This document shows, piece after piece, positions 1 through 48,300 of a DNA stretch of 64,000 bases (position 1 is its first letter; each line of letters begins with the position of its first letter). The stretch covers positions 1-64,000 of the forward strand of contig JAQGDQ010000389.1 of NCBI GenBank assembly GCA_030141605.1. Direction: 5' to 3'. A program made the position numbers and the translations under genes. The notes beneath the pieces were generated by a model. It saw only the letters and a list, made by a program, of their open reading frames with translations. It did not search any database and was not told where the DNA came from. Origin of the DNA: Tubiluchus corallicola. Taxonomy: Eukaryota; Priapulida; Priapulimorpha; Priapulimorphida; Tubiluchidae.

Positions 1-572
1 TGGCTAATTTAAGTTAGGACTTGTATCAGTTATGACTAATTTAAGTTCTGGCTTGTATAAGTTGTGGCTAATATAAGTTATGACTTGCATCAGTTATAGC
101 TAATATAAGTTATGACTTGCATCAGTTATGACTAATATAAGTTATGACTTGTATCAGTTATGGCTAATTTAAGTTGTGGCTAATATAAGTTATGACTTGT
201 ATCAGTTATGACTAATTTAAGTTCTGGCTTGTATAAGTTGTGGCTAATATAAGTTATGACTTGTATAAGTTACAACGAATATAAGTTATGACTTGTATAA
301 GTTATGACTAATATAAGTTATGAATTGTATAAGTTATGACTAATATAAGTTATGACTTGTATAAGTTACAACGAATATAAGTTATGACTTGTATAAGTTA
401 TGACTAATATAAGTTATGACTTGTATAAGTTATGACTAATATAAGTTATGAATTGTATAAGTTATGACTAATATAAGTTATGAATTGTATAAGTTATGAC
501 CAATATAAGTTATGACTTGTATAAGTTCTGACCAATATAAGTTATGAATCGTATAAGTTATGAGTAATTTAA
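1..572. repeat. 32-bp minisatellite in SEC24 intron 11
   Basis: The unit is made of two 16-bp halves, TTATGACTAATATAAG and TTATGACTTGTATAAG, with about 18 copies. Variants (TACAACGAATATAAG, TTGTGGCTAATATAAG, TTCTGACCAATATAAG) are interspersed in runs. The array is cut by the window edge and ends about 20 bp before exon 11. Confidence 0.95.
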
Positions 573-590
573 TCTGATCAAAGCTCTTAC

Positions 591-37965
<37,375 letters not shown>

Positions 37966-38210
37966 GATGAATTACTGCGGATGGCATTCGTAATGTAAAC
38001 CTATATCACCTACAAACAACAAATATATTTTATCACTGAGAATAAGTGAAAATAGTCTTACATGCTAAGCTAAACCAAAAAGCTTCATATCAAGACGTGT
38101 TAAAAATCAGAATGAAACTGCAGTAAAAAATGCATTTAACTGTAACAGTCCGTGATTTTTAGCTCACCTCAACAACCACTAATGTACAGTTAAAGTTTGA
38201 AGAAATTTAA

Positions 38211-38758
38211 AGAAAGACCAGAAGATTGTTTAGACTGGATGTCATTTTAATTTACTGTCCAAAATATACATTTTATTGCCTATAAAAGTTAACAATTGTT
38301 TCTTATATTTACATAATTAGCTTTGAAAGCTAATTAACGGCAACCAAACACAGCTACTGCTTACGTCACAAACTAACCACAGTTTGTGCAGTGGCAGGCA
38401 TCTTAGCTTGCGCATAAAGGAAATTTGCATAAATGTTACAGTACTGCTTAAATGAATGATCTCATGAAAATGGGTTTTGCATCATATAACGTCAGAAACT
38501 AACACTGCAGTTCATGATCATGGTTATCACGGTACCACCTTCTATTTGTCGGTCACGCGCATGTGACAAAAAGGCGCCGCTGCCAATCTTAGTAGATTCA
38601 CTGAGCCGTGCATAGCTTTGAAAGTTTAACGAAATTTGAGTATCCGAGGTAATTATTATTTAATCTAAGCTTTGACTTAACAAAAGCTGTTGTAGTTTTC
38701 AATATCTTAGAGCATTCTTTGTGCTGAACTAATGTTTACACAATCGTTCAGTTTTCCT
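38211..38758. mobile_element. TTAA-flanked MITE (piggyBac/Kolobok-like), copy 1, 548 bp
   Basis: Bounded on both sides by TTAA (38207-38210 and 38759-38762). Terminal inverted repeats begin AGAAAGACCAGAAGATTGTT and, from the right, AGGAAAACTGAACGATTGTG. The length equals the copy at 49299-49847 to within one base. No transposase. Confidence 0.88.
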
Positions 38759-39079
38759 TTAAGGAAGTTAAAGAAGATCAATGCTTTAAATGAGTTTATA
38801 ACCTAATTATGGGACTGATGTTTTTCCTGTATCAATTTGTTTAGATGGAAGAAATACAGAATTTCTAGATACAGTTTATGTGCTAAACAAAGCATTAACG
38901 CATATTTATGATCTATGTTTCTTCTTAACAACTTGATTAATCAACTATTCTATAACACAATCAATTTTTTCCACATTTTTAGTTCAATGTTAGAATTTTT
39001 TTTTGGAAATTTCGTAATATTTAGCTATTTCAACTCGTCATTTGACCAAATAATTTACGTTATTTTCCCTGCACAGCAC

Positions 39080-39705
39080 ACAAGCACATTCTTATATGGA
39101 TTTTACACTATAGATACAAAAATAAGTATAGATTTCACACTATGGATATAAAAATAAATATTGATTTACACTATAGATACAAAAATAAATATGGATTTTA
39201 CACTATAGATACAAAAATAAATAAGGATTTTACACTATAGATACAAAAATAAATAAGGATTTTACACTATAGATACAAAAATAAATATGGATTTTACACT
39301 ATAGATACAAAAATAAATATGGATTTTACACTATAGATACAAAAATAAATATGGATTTTACACTACAAATACAAAAATAAATATGGATTTTACACTACAA
39401 ATACAAAAATAAATATGGATTTTACACTACAGATACAAAAATAAATATGGATTTTACACTACAAATACAAAAATAAATATGGATTTCACACTAGAGATAC
39501 AAAAATAAATATAGATTTCACACTATGGATATAAAAATAAATATGGATTTACACTAGATATAAAAATAAATAAGGATTTCACACTAGAGATACAAAAATA
39601 AATATAGATTTCACACTATGGATATAAAAATAAATATGGATTTACACTAGATATAAAAATAAATAAGGATTTCACACTAGAGATACAAAAATAAATAAAC
39701 TTTAA
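39080..39705. repeat. 32-bp minisatellite, about 19 copies
   Basis: Unit ATGGATTTTACACTATAGAT plus ACAAAAATAAAT, with variants CTACAAATAC, CTAGAGATAC and CTATGGATATAAAAATAAAT. The last third repeats a multi-unit block, which suggests segmental duplication within the array. Confidence 0.95.
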
Positions 39706-40159
39706 CTTATTTTAGTCGCAATGTATATGGATGTTTCTTCTTCCTCTACAAGCACCTGAAGCAATGGATTCTTTTATCTATTTGATGCCGTTACCTTAGG
39801 TACTAAAAGTGCAAAACCAACGTAGAACCAAAACTGCAACATTTTATTTAAGTTTACTAATTTCATCTGCAAACTGAAGCTTGCACAAGTCTCATTAGAT
39901 TACATCATCATGATTAAGTATTAGGCATCCACAATTGTACACAGGGTCCGATTTATTTTAGGGCTGCCACCACTCTTGATTTAGCACAGAGTATCCCAAA
40001 TTTCAGCCACGAATTCGTAGTTTAGTTGCATTTTTGAAAAATTTTAAAATCACCTGATTTTAGCCAGCACATTGAAATTAATAATAAATACAACCTGCCT
40101 CGCTGATGACACTGAAAATAAATTTGTATAAGTTTAAGTTAAAAACGGTAGGTTTACCG

Positions 40160-40336
40160 GATGATTGTGTAAACATTAGTTCAGAATAAAGAATGCTCTA
40201 AAATATTGAAAACTACAATAGTTTTTTTTAAATCAAAGCTTAGATTAAATAGTAATTACCTCGGATACTCAAATCTCGCAAAACTTTCAAAGCTACGTGC
40301 GGCTCAGTGAATTTACTAAGATTGGCAGAGAATTTT
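40160..40336 (-). mobile_element. TTAA MITE, truncated inverted copy
   Basis: Matches the right-hand ~180 bp of the 548-bp MITE in reverse orientation (TTTACCGGATGATTGTGTAA, then TACCTCGGATACTCAAAT). It lacks the rest of the element and an intact TTAA. Confidence 0.75.
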
Positions 40337-40419
40337 CTAAGCTTTGTTTACAACGAGTGTTCTTGCCCTTTAAAAAAATCACCTGGTTAAGTTCAATTAT
40401 TTACATCAAAAACACACCA

Positions 40420-40715
40420 TGAGCAAGTTGTACATGTTAGAAAAAGCGAAAATTGAAGTACAGTGCTACTGTAAAATATTACGTGTGTTGTATTAAAACT
40501 AAGCAAGTTTTAAGATAAAAATTCAAATCTCAAATTTACCACTGTGCTCACGCATGAGCTGTCGAACGTGCAACTCGTCACAATGTGAAATATTGTTTAG
40601 GTGAAATAATTGTTGCGCGTAAGTCATTCTTGAAGAATCTATGTTTCCTTTCAATATTTTAAAGAGTAGGTTGTTTTGGCCTACAGTTTAAGATTGGTGG
40701 TGTTCCTTTAACTAG
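40420..40715 (+). repeat. Dispersed repeat family B, copy 2
   Basis: Aligns with 29800-30230 over AAAATTGAAGTACAGTGC, AGCAAGTTTTAAGATAAAAA and TGGCCTACAGTTTAAGATTG. Confidence 0.75.
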
Positions 40716-41009
40716 CAAAGAAAATGTTTGCTGCTTTATATTTTTTGAATCTGGTATATTGTTTTGCCACATCAAACTAGTTTGGTTCATTTATTTTTTA
40801 TCATTGTATCATTATATGTGTGCTTGCATAGCAAAATCATCCATAACTCGGCAGTTAATTCTTCTAGTTTGTCACATATCTTGTATCTCCATTGCATGAG
40901 GATTATTTTGATACCCAGGTCATTGTTCTAAGCTGAGATAATCCACATTGAAGTTGAGGTGCAGACTGCATACTGAAAAACATGATCTTGAGAAAATCAC
41001 TTCTTAAAG

Positions 41010-41465
41010 TTAGCCATTGTTTTTGTCACGTTTCCACAAAATACTTAGCAACTACACAAATGTTGGTTGCTACGGACTTTGCAAAAACATATTGAAGTCA
41101 TTTTTAAAACTCTTCCTGATGAAGATCTGGGCTTGGCAACAGAAAAAACCTGAGGCAAAATGTCAGCTTCCACGAGCTACAATTGGAGTTTTTTACAATG
41201 GCATTACTAGTTTCTAAACAGAAAAAAGAGTAAGGAATTATAAAACTTAATCATTAGGGTTTTTCGAACACTTTTTCGATAATCTGATGCTAGAATACAA
41301 AAGTAGCGTATATATATTTAATAGCGTGTATTATATGAATATATTTTGCATAGCTTTCATAGACTACGAAAAATTGTCATTTGACTAAATTTTTTGGTCA
41401 TTCTACTTTGAAGCATCATAACACAGTTTTAACTATGACGACTTATGGAAAGTTTTGGTCTGCAA
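41010..41465 (+). repeat. Dispersed repeat family E, copy 1
   Basis: Aligns with 45735-46185, sharing GGTTGCTA-CGACTTT-GCAA-AG-CA, CTAATTTCTA-ACAGAAAAA, GATGCTAGAATA-AAAAG and TTTTAACTATGACGACTTATGG. The roughly 66-codon open frame inside is not supported by the other copy. Confidence 0.65.
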
Positions 41466-42194
41466 GCACACATATCTTTTTATGTATTTGTTTCTTCCAT
41501 CCCAGCTTAAATTGTCACTCAAATTTTTCTACTAACGTTAACTAGAACGTTGGCTGATTCGCTTACCTTTACAATTTTTTCGCCACCCTTTCTCTAAGCT
41601 ACTAACAACTTATTTTATTTTATATGTTTAAAATTCTTGTTAAATATTTAAAGCACAGTTACCAGAGATAAATAAATTTACGTGAATTGAAACCTATTGT
41701 CTGTAAATGTAATATAGCAACAATGGACATGCAATACAAAGAAATATGCAGGATCTGAGAAGTAATCCTAATAGTGGGCATACTGCAATCAACACAATAA
41801 TTATAGTATAGCATGAATTAGCACTACATAGACAGTTAATGAACATAGGCCACCATGCACATGTATTGGTCTACCGTGTTATTAAAGGAGAAAAACAAAA
41901 CAGGTAACATAAATGAATAAATACATTATGTAGTAAAACGCTAGTGGCAATAAATACTACGAAGGAAAAAACAGTATAGTACTTGATACACCTAGACTAT
42001 AACTAGCATTTTCAATGGTTTATCGTAATTTTAATAACATCCTACATAATTACTTCAAAGTTCAAATCATAATCTTTGAATAATCAAAGCACAAAACTTT
42101 GTAGCTACCAATTGAAACTCAAGCCAACAAAGCTGACGTAATGAGACAGTACCTAGAAAACTATTTGATAAAATTTCTTAAATTTTAACACTGC

Positions 42195-42360
42195 AGATAT
42201 TTACCACACCATTACAAACGGAAGTTTTAATTAGCGCATGCGTACACAAAGCGAAACCAACGTGGCATTACATCCCATAATCCATCCCGATTCAAAACAA
42301 GAAAGCAGTAACCGGAAGTTGCCACAGGAGCGAGCTAATAAGCGCCAAACTCAGTAAGCT
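42195..42360. promoter_or_regulatory. Candidate (possibly bidirectional) promoter and first-exon region
   Basis: A GC-richer island in AT-rich DNA carries an NRF1-like GCGCATGCG (42234-42242), ETS-like CCGGAAGT (42312-42319) and a second CGGAAGT (42219-42225). Minus-strand GTAAAT at 42203 and plus-strand GTAAGC at 42354 could serve as first-exon donors. This location suits a non-coding first exon of SEC24, whose coding exon 1 is preceded by an acceptor at 38010, and perhaps of the plus-strand CaRF-like gene. It is an inference from motifs only. Confidence 0.4.
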
Positions 42361-43424
42361 TAGCAGACGATAAACGTATACTCTCAGGAAAATTTACTAC
42401 AAGGTTTCTAGTTGCATAAATTTTTATAACTAATAATGTAAGTTATTATAACGATACCTATCCCAAATCCTGATGGCCTTATCTAAAGGCCACATGGTAG
42501 TAACCCTAAAATTACCCTACTTATTTCATGCATGCTTAAAATCTACCTGGCATCATTGAACAATAAAATAAACGTACGTTGAGTATTACGTCGGCGAAAA
42601 GAAGTGCAAAAGCGAAAATTATTAGCAATGTCAGCTAGTTTGTCTACATCCTAAAGACTTAAAATACAAAATTCAGATACACTGCAATATTTAATTTTAA
42701 ACAGAACTTAAGATGAAAGACTCGGCCAATCAGCACTATAATGATTCTGATTATGATGTTCAATTTTGTGGCTTACATGTTCCAATTATTGTGGACCACG
42801 ATAATTGCTAAAGAAAAAGATAGACAAAACATTATGTAACAAGTAGTTTAAGTGGCATAAAGTTATTGACTACTAGTCTACCCGTGTGCTGGTCAGCTCT
42901 TGCTGCTTGATCATCCAAGCCAGGGCATGTTCTGTTTGTAACTCTTAGAGGACATACGTAAACGTCGGTATGTTCGCATTTGTACTTAGACTAGGATGCA
43001 CAGTGCAGGCATGTTTTGTTCTAATTTTGTTGAATGCAAACTCGCGAAAAATATCAATAGTGGCGCTGGGAAGAGAATTTAGGCTGTCTGACACCACCTT
43101 GTTCCATCTCTCTGTCTCTCTCTTTCTCTTGTCATTTTTGAAACATTAGCACTAGACACTGTAAGAGATATAATCTTTTACAACCGGATTTTACTATTCA
43201 TTTTATGTAATTATGAAAATTCCTGGAAAATTGTTAATTTTGTGCACAGTATCATTCTAAAATAATCAAAAAGACGTTACTTTTTACTGTATCAGTAATC
43301 TTAAGTCCAAACAACTAGAATAGCAAACAATGCAAAACTGTGAATGACCCACTTTATAATACCACATTATTTTATCAATTTTTTTAGCTCTATACGTACG
43401 TTAGTTATCCACAATTGAGCTCGT
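42361..43424. other. Intergenic or first-intron stretch, nothing recognised
   Basis: AT-rich without tandem arrays, TIR pairs or exon-like sequence that I can support. Confidence 0.4.
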
Positions 43425-43575
43425 TAAAGCACAAGAAACCCTTCACTTACATAAAGCTTAAGAAATTCCTCCTGAAATTTTATACCACTTACATGCTGCC
43501 TTTTTGTATGTTAGAGCTGCGTCGGCAATAACGCTGTATAAAGCATGTAAATTCAAACTCCCGCGATGACTCCCG
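43425..43575 (+). repeat. Dispersed repeat family F, copy 4 (short)
   Basis: Matches the start of the 23395 copy (AGCACAAGAAACCCTTCACTT, AACGCTGTATAAA, CAAACTCCCGCGATGAC) and then diverges. Confidence 0.7.
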
Positions 43576-44900
43576 CGAATATTGTTAATAATATTGTTGT
43601 TTTTAAAAACTATTTTTAATAAAAAGTTTCTAGTGTGAAAATTTAAAATAAAAAATTCTTAAAATCTTCTTCTTTAATTTGCCATCATGGTAATGTCATT
43701 CAGTTAATAATCAGCGTTAATAATCAATAATGAAAGCAACAACTCAGTTATGTAACTTATTGGAGCTTAAAACATTGAGCTGTATATTTCGACAGGCTTG
43801 TTTTTCGTGGTTTTGTAGTTTTACAATTATGCTTATTTTTCTACTGTATTATGCTTATAGGATAATTAATTGTGTGCTGTACAGTGTAATGTGTCAATAT
43901 TATCATTATTTTTGTTCAGCTTTGTGAATATATGACAGTGTGTTATGTGGGCAAAAAATCAATATTATGCTTTTTTGTACTGAAATACATGCCTATTTTT
44001 GTACGCATTATAGTATGATGATTATGTGCTGTACAATGGTCAGTATTATGGTTATTTTTTGTGCTGCATTATGTTTATAATAAATAAATAAATAAATATA
44101 GCACATCACAAGCAAGTAAGAAGTTTCCTGACCATAGGTACATTAAGTACATGACATACCTGTAATTAATTTTGGTTATTATGTGGCACTATACATTTAA
44201 ATACCTACATATTATGTCTATGAAAATAAATTTAAATGTCTCTTGTTATACACATACAAATGATGCTACCTTTCACTTGTAATAAGTAAAACTGTTCACG
44301 AAAAGAAGTTACAAAACCAGCTTTCTAATTCTTTTGTAAACAAATGTACTTTTGGTAAAGATTGACAGTGCTCTACTTATCTTCAAGAAGAATGACCTCA
44401 TTGGAAGAAAAAATGGGTTTTGAAAATAGGAGCAGCAAACCATGAGATGATTGCGACTTTAAAATAATTTTACTAATTACACAAAGGCAGTTACAGCAGT
44501 TTTATTACTAAGTCTTACGTCCATGTTTTTTGCAAACTCTGAACATACTTGTCTTTGCTTTTAATGAATTTGGCGGCAAATAAAGTTATAAGTCGAGCAG
44601 ATATTATCATTTTGATGGGTTGAATATTCGAATCTTTCCATTGCGAGTTTTCTGATATATGTTTTGAATTTTGCTAATTTTTCAGTTTACTTAAAACAGG
44701 GATCGCAGGAATGTGCAATGTGCCAGGAATAAACAGGACGTTACAGAGCATTAAACCTTTTGTCTTCATTTCAAATTTGTGGTAAAATCAAAGCTAACTA
44801 TGCAGAAATAATTTTGATGATGTTACTTCATTAAGTGAATGTAGTAGTAAAGGGGTTGGTGAAAGCATCAAGGTTTGCACAGAACTGTCTGGGTTATAGA
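43576..44900. other. Intergenic stretch, nothing recognised
   Basis: AT-rich, with a loose internal near-duplication of a TATTATGCTTATTTTT-type motif at 43820-44100. No gene or element ends were seen. Confidence 0.4.
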
Positions 44901-45090
44901 AAAATTATGACAGGTGGGGACATGAATGGATGCTGTGAGGATGAATGATGTTTAAACAAGCATTTTGCAAACGATTATCGTTTACCCGCACCAGTAGAGC
45001 GGGGCGTAAAACACCACCGAAATCACAGCGCCCACAATGAAGTCTTCGTGCGAATAAATTGAATTGAATAGAATTGAATTGTGGGAACAA
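44900..45090 (+). mobile_element. Possible LINE/SINE 3' end with (TTGAA)-type tail
   Basis: A GC-richer block (ATCGTTTACCCGCACCAGTAG, GGGGCGTAAAACACCACC) ends in GAATAAATTGAATTGAATAG. The AATAAA plus TTGAA tail is typical of retroelement 3' ends, and the tail resembles the unit of the 60-bp array at 15.1-15.7 kb. No second copy of the body is in the window. Confidence 0.4.
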
Positions 45091-45193
45091 GCAATGTACA
45101 ATTGAATTGTCCAGCTCCAGGTTTCGCACGCATTATTTATTTATTGGTACACCTGAAATAACGTGCTAAAAGTGCATAGTATTTGTTACAAAA

Positions 45194-45338
45194 ATGTTTA
45201 ATGAAACTAGAAGAGAGGTCGTCGCGCATTCTAAATTGCAAGACGCTTTTCAAGCCATTCAAGACCACGAGGAAAAGACAAAATTTCATTATGTGGTTAA
45301 TCAACATCAAAAGCGCTTTAATGATGATGGTGGTATCG
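45194..45338 (+). CDS. CaRF-like exon 1 (start codon)
   Basis: ATG in ACAAAAATGT context, 48 codons plus one base, donor GTAAGAG. It encodes MFNETRREVVAHSKLQDAFQ onward, with a KTKFHYVV stretch that fits the segment before the GIPF motif in this family. No upstream acceptor with a good pyrimidine tract was seen. Confidence 0.7.
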
Positions 45339-48300
45339 GTAAGAGTAATTTTGGCCTAGATTTATGTTGATCTATCAAGGCTGCTTGGGTTTTTCAACTT
45401 GCTTGATATTTGATCATTTACCAAAAGTAATATCTAGTATTTACATCAGCAGATCAATTTAAGAAGAAACTAGACATGTATTGGGAAGACCATCCAATGA
45501 AGCTCCACGATCCGTTCAAGTCTGACTGGAATCTAAACGTTTTTCAAAATCCAATCGTTCTGCAACATTTGAGTTTATTATAAACCGACATATCTGTCAT
45601 GTTTGCCATACTACCACTGATCTTGCTTCCTTACCATACCACGACACCTGTCCGCTGGGTTTCACCTCCACTTGAGAGACAACTTTAGAGAGATAACATA
45701 AGTTTAAAATGCGTGAGAGAAAACGTGTGATAAAATAGGTAACACTTAGTAACCATATAAAAGTGTGGTTGCTATCGACTTTTGCAAGAGCACATTGAAA
45801 TTATGTTCAAATCCAGTAGATGGCTCTTCGTGATTTTGGCTTATCAACAGGAAAAAACATGAAGCAAAATCACTGCTTCTACGAACTACTTTCGGAGTTT
45901 GAAAATACAAGTCTTTAGTAAATTCAATACTAATTTCTAGACAGAAAAATGGGTATATATAAAGGGGTTATAAAATTGAATTTCTTGTATATTTTCGACA
46001 TTTTCTTGATAATTTGACGCTAGAATATAAAAGTCCTAATACACTTAGTGTAAGCATTAATACTAGACCAAAATTAACATTAGACCAAAATTTTGGTGCT
46101 GTCTACTTTGAAGCATCAAAATGTAATTTTAACTATACCGACTTATGGATGGTTTTGGTTTGCAAAGTGCATACATTTTGGTTATTATTACCTATTATTT
46201 TGTCCGAAAGATATAATAAACTATATGCATTATGAAAATGTTTTCAGAATTCTGTAAAACAGACATTCGGGGGCCTATATATATATAAACTGCATATGAT
46301 ATGAAAAACTACTACGACATGATATGAAACTGCATATGATGTGAAAAACTACTATGACATGATATGAAACTGCATATGATATGAAAAACTACTATGACAT
46401 GATATGAAACTGCATATGATGTGAAAAACTACTATGACATGATATGAAACTGCATATGATATGAAAAACTACTATGACATGATATGAAACTGCATATGAT
46501 ATGAAAAACTACTATGACATGATATGAAACTGCATATATATGATATGAAAAACTACTATGACATGATATGAAACTGCATATGATGTGAAAAACTACTATG
46601 ACATGATATGAAACTGCATATGATGTGAAAAACTACCATGACATGATATGAAACTGCATATGATGTGAAAAACTACCATGACATGATATGAAACTGCATA
46701 TGATGTGAAAAACTACTATGACATGATATGAAACTGCATATGATATGAAAAATAAGTAATAATCCGGTGTTGAAAGCTTTGTGAACAACATGTAAGTCTG
46801 ATTTACATTTCAGATGTACCAAATGGAGTGAAAATTCATTGGCAAATTTCGTCCCGGAAAGAAAATCGTTTGCCAATTGAATTTGATGGCATTCCTTTTG
46901 TCTTCTTGGGCAAGAAAACATATGCTTGCCATCATGGCAGAGACAGAGGACTGTCAGTGAAGAAGAAATGGAAAAAAGATAAGGACTGGCGTATGGTGAG
47001 GCCCAACACTTTTTCTTTCCTATTGCTAAAACTAAATGGCCATAAGTGGGAACGTACAATTAAACTACATATCCGTTTAATTAAAGCAACTTCTAGCCTT
47101 TTACTAAAAGTGTTAATACCATTTTAAGCAATAGCATCACTATGTGAACAACTAACAGAATTTAGTGGAACAAAATTTAGAGAAGATTCATAACAATGAG
47201 CCTTTTCATAGTTCCAGTGATTGAAGATGATCATTTTACATGTTTAACAATGAATAACAGATGATTATTATACATGCTTTTGCTTTTCGACCGCTTGCAG
47301 TTTAAATCACAGTTCAAGATGGTAAATTTTACTTTGTTTTCAGAGAAAAGAAAACGTGTTTATAAAGAGTCGGCTTCTGAAACAACCTACAAAAAAGATG
47401 GGCTGCCCGGCTTTGATAGAAATTAAGAAGCTCGTTAAATTCCCAGAATTTAAGGTGACCGGAATGTGTGTTACTGCAGTATTTCATCTTGCCTAAGGGT
47501 AGTAGTTTGCATGGTAGCCTAATCAGAATTGCTGTGAATATTATCTTTCTTTTCATTGTTGTGAATATTGTCTTTCTTTTCTGGATTAGTAAGAAAATGG
47601 GTGAACTTTAACTGAAACTTGCTTTATACATTTGTGTCTAAAATGTGTTTGGTTTTTTATGAAACCACACAAGACAGCAAGAAATATTTACCGCATAAAT
47701 ATATACAGTAAACTACGTGTACCTCGAACATCTCGGGACCAGAAAATTTGTTCATGTTATGCGAGAGAATGAGTTAGAAGATGTTCGTAAGAGAACAAGA
47801 TTGAGTCACTCATCAATGTCGGACAATGCATTAGAAAAACTACAGTCTATGAAAGTGATAACCCCGAGACTTGAATCAAAATATCAAACAACAATTTTGA
47901 TGAATACCGTATATACTCGCATATAAGCCGAATTTAGAACTATAAAATACAATACTGAAATCAGGGGGTCGACTTATATGCGCATGAAACAAAATGAACA
48001 CAAGGACAGACACTAATGCCAATTTTCCAGCCACACATTTTCATCGCTATCTGACTCTTTATTTGGTTGTGTGTCACCGGTGGTGTATTGGAGGGGGATC
48101 GTGGGGGATCGCCGTCCACCCACTTTTTTTTTAGAAAAAATTCACATTTCAATAAATGTCTGCTTTTTGTATTCATTAGATAAAAAATATTAAAAATGTA
48201 TACAGGTTTAATATTAAATCTACTTTTTTTCATTTTTTCAAAAAACGGTTTTAAATAGTGTCAATTTCTTTCAAATTTGTGAATGTAAAATGGTAAGTCT

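Noticed and set aside
41017-41217. 66-codon frame MFLSRFHKILSNYTNVGCYG... as a small gene
   Set aside because: It lies in dispersed repeat E, and the second copy at 45.7 kb does not keep the frame.
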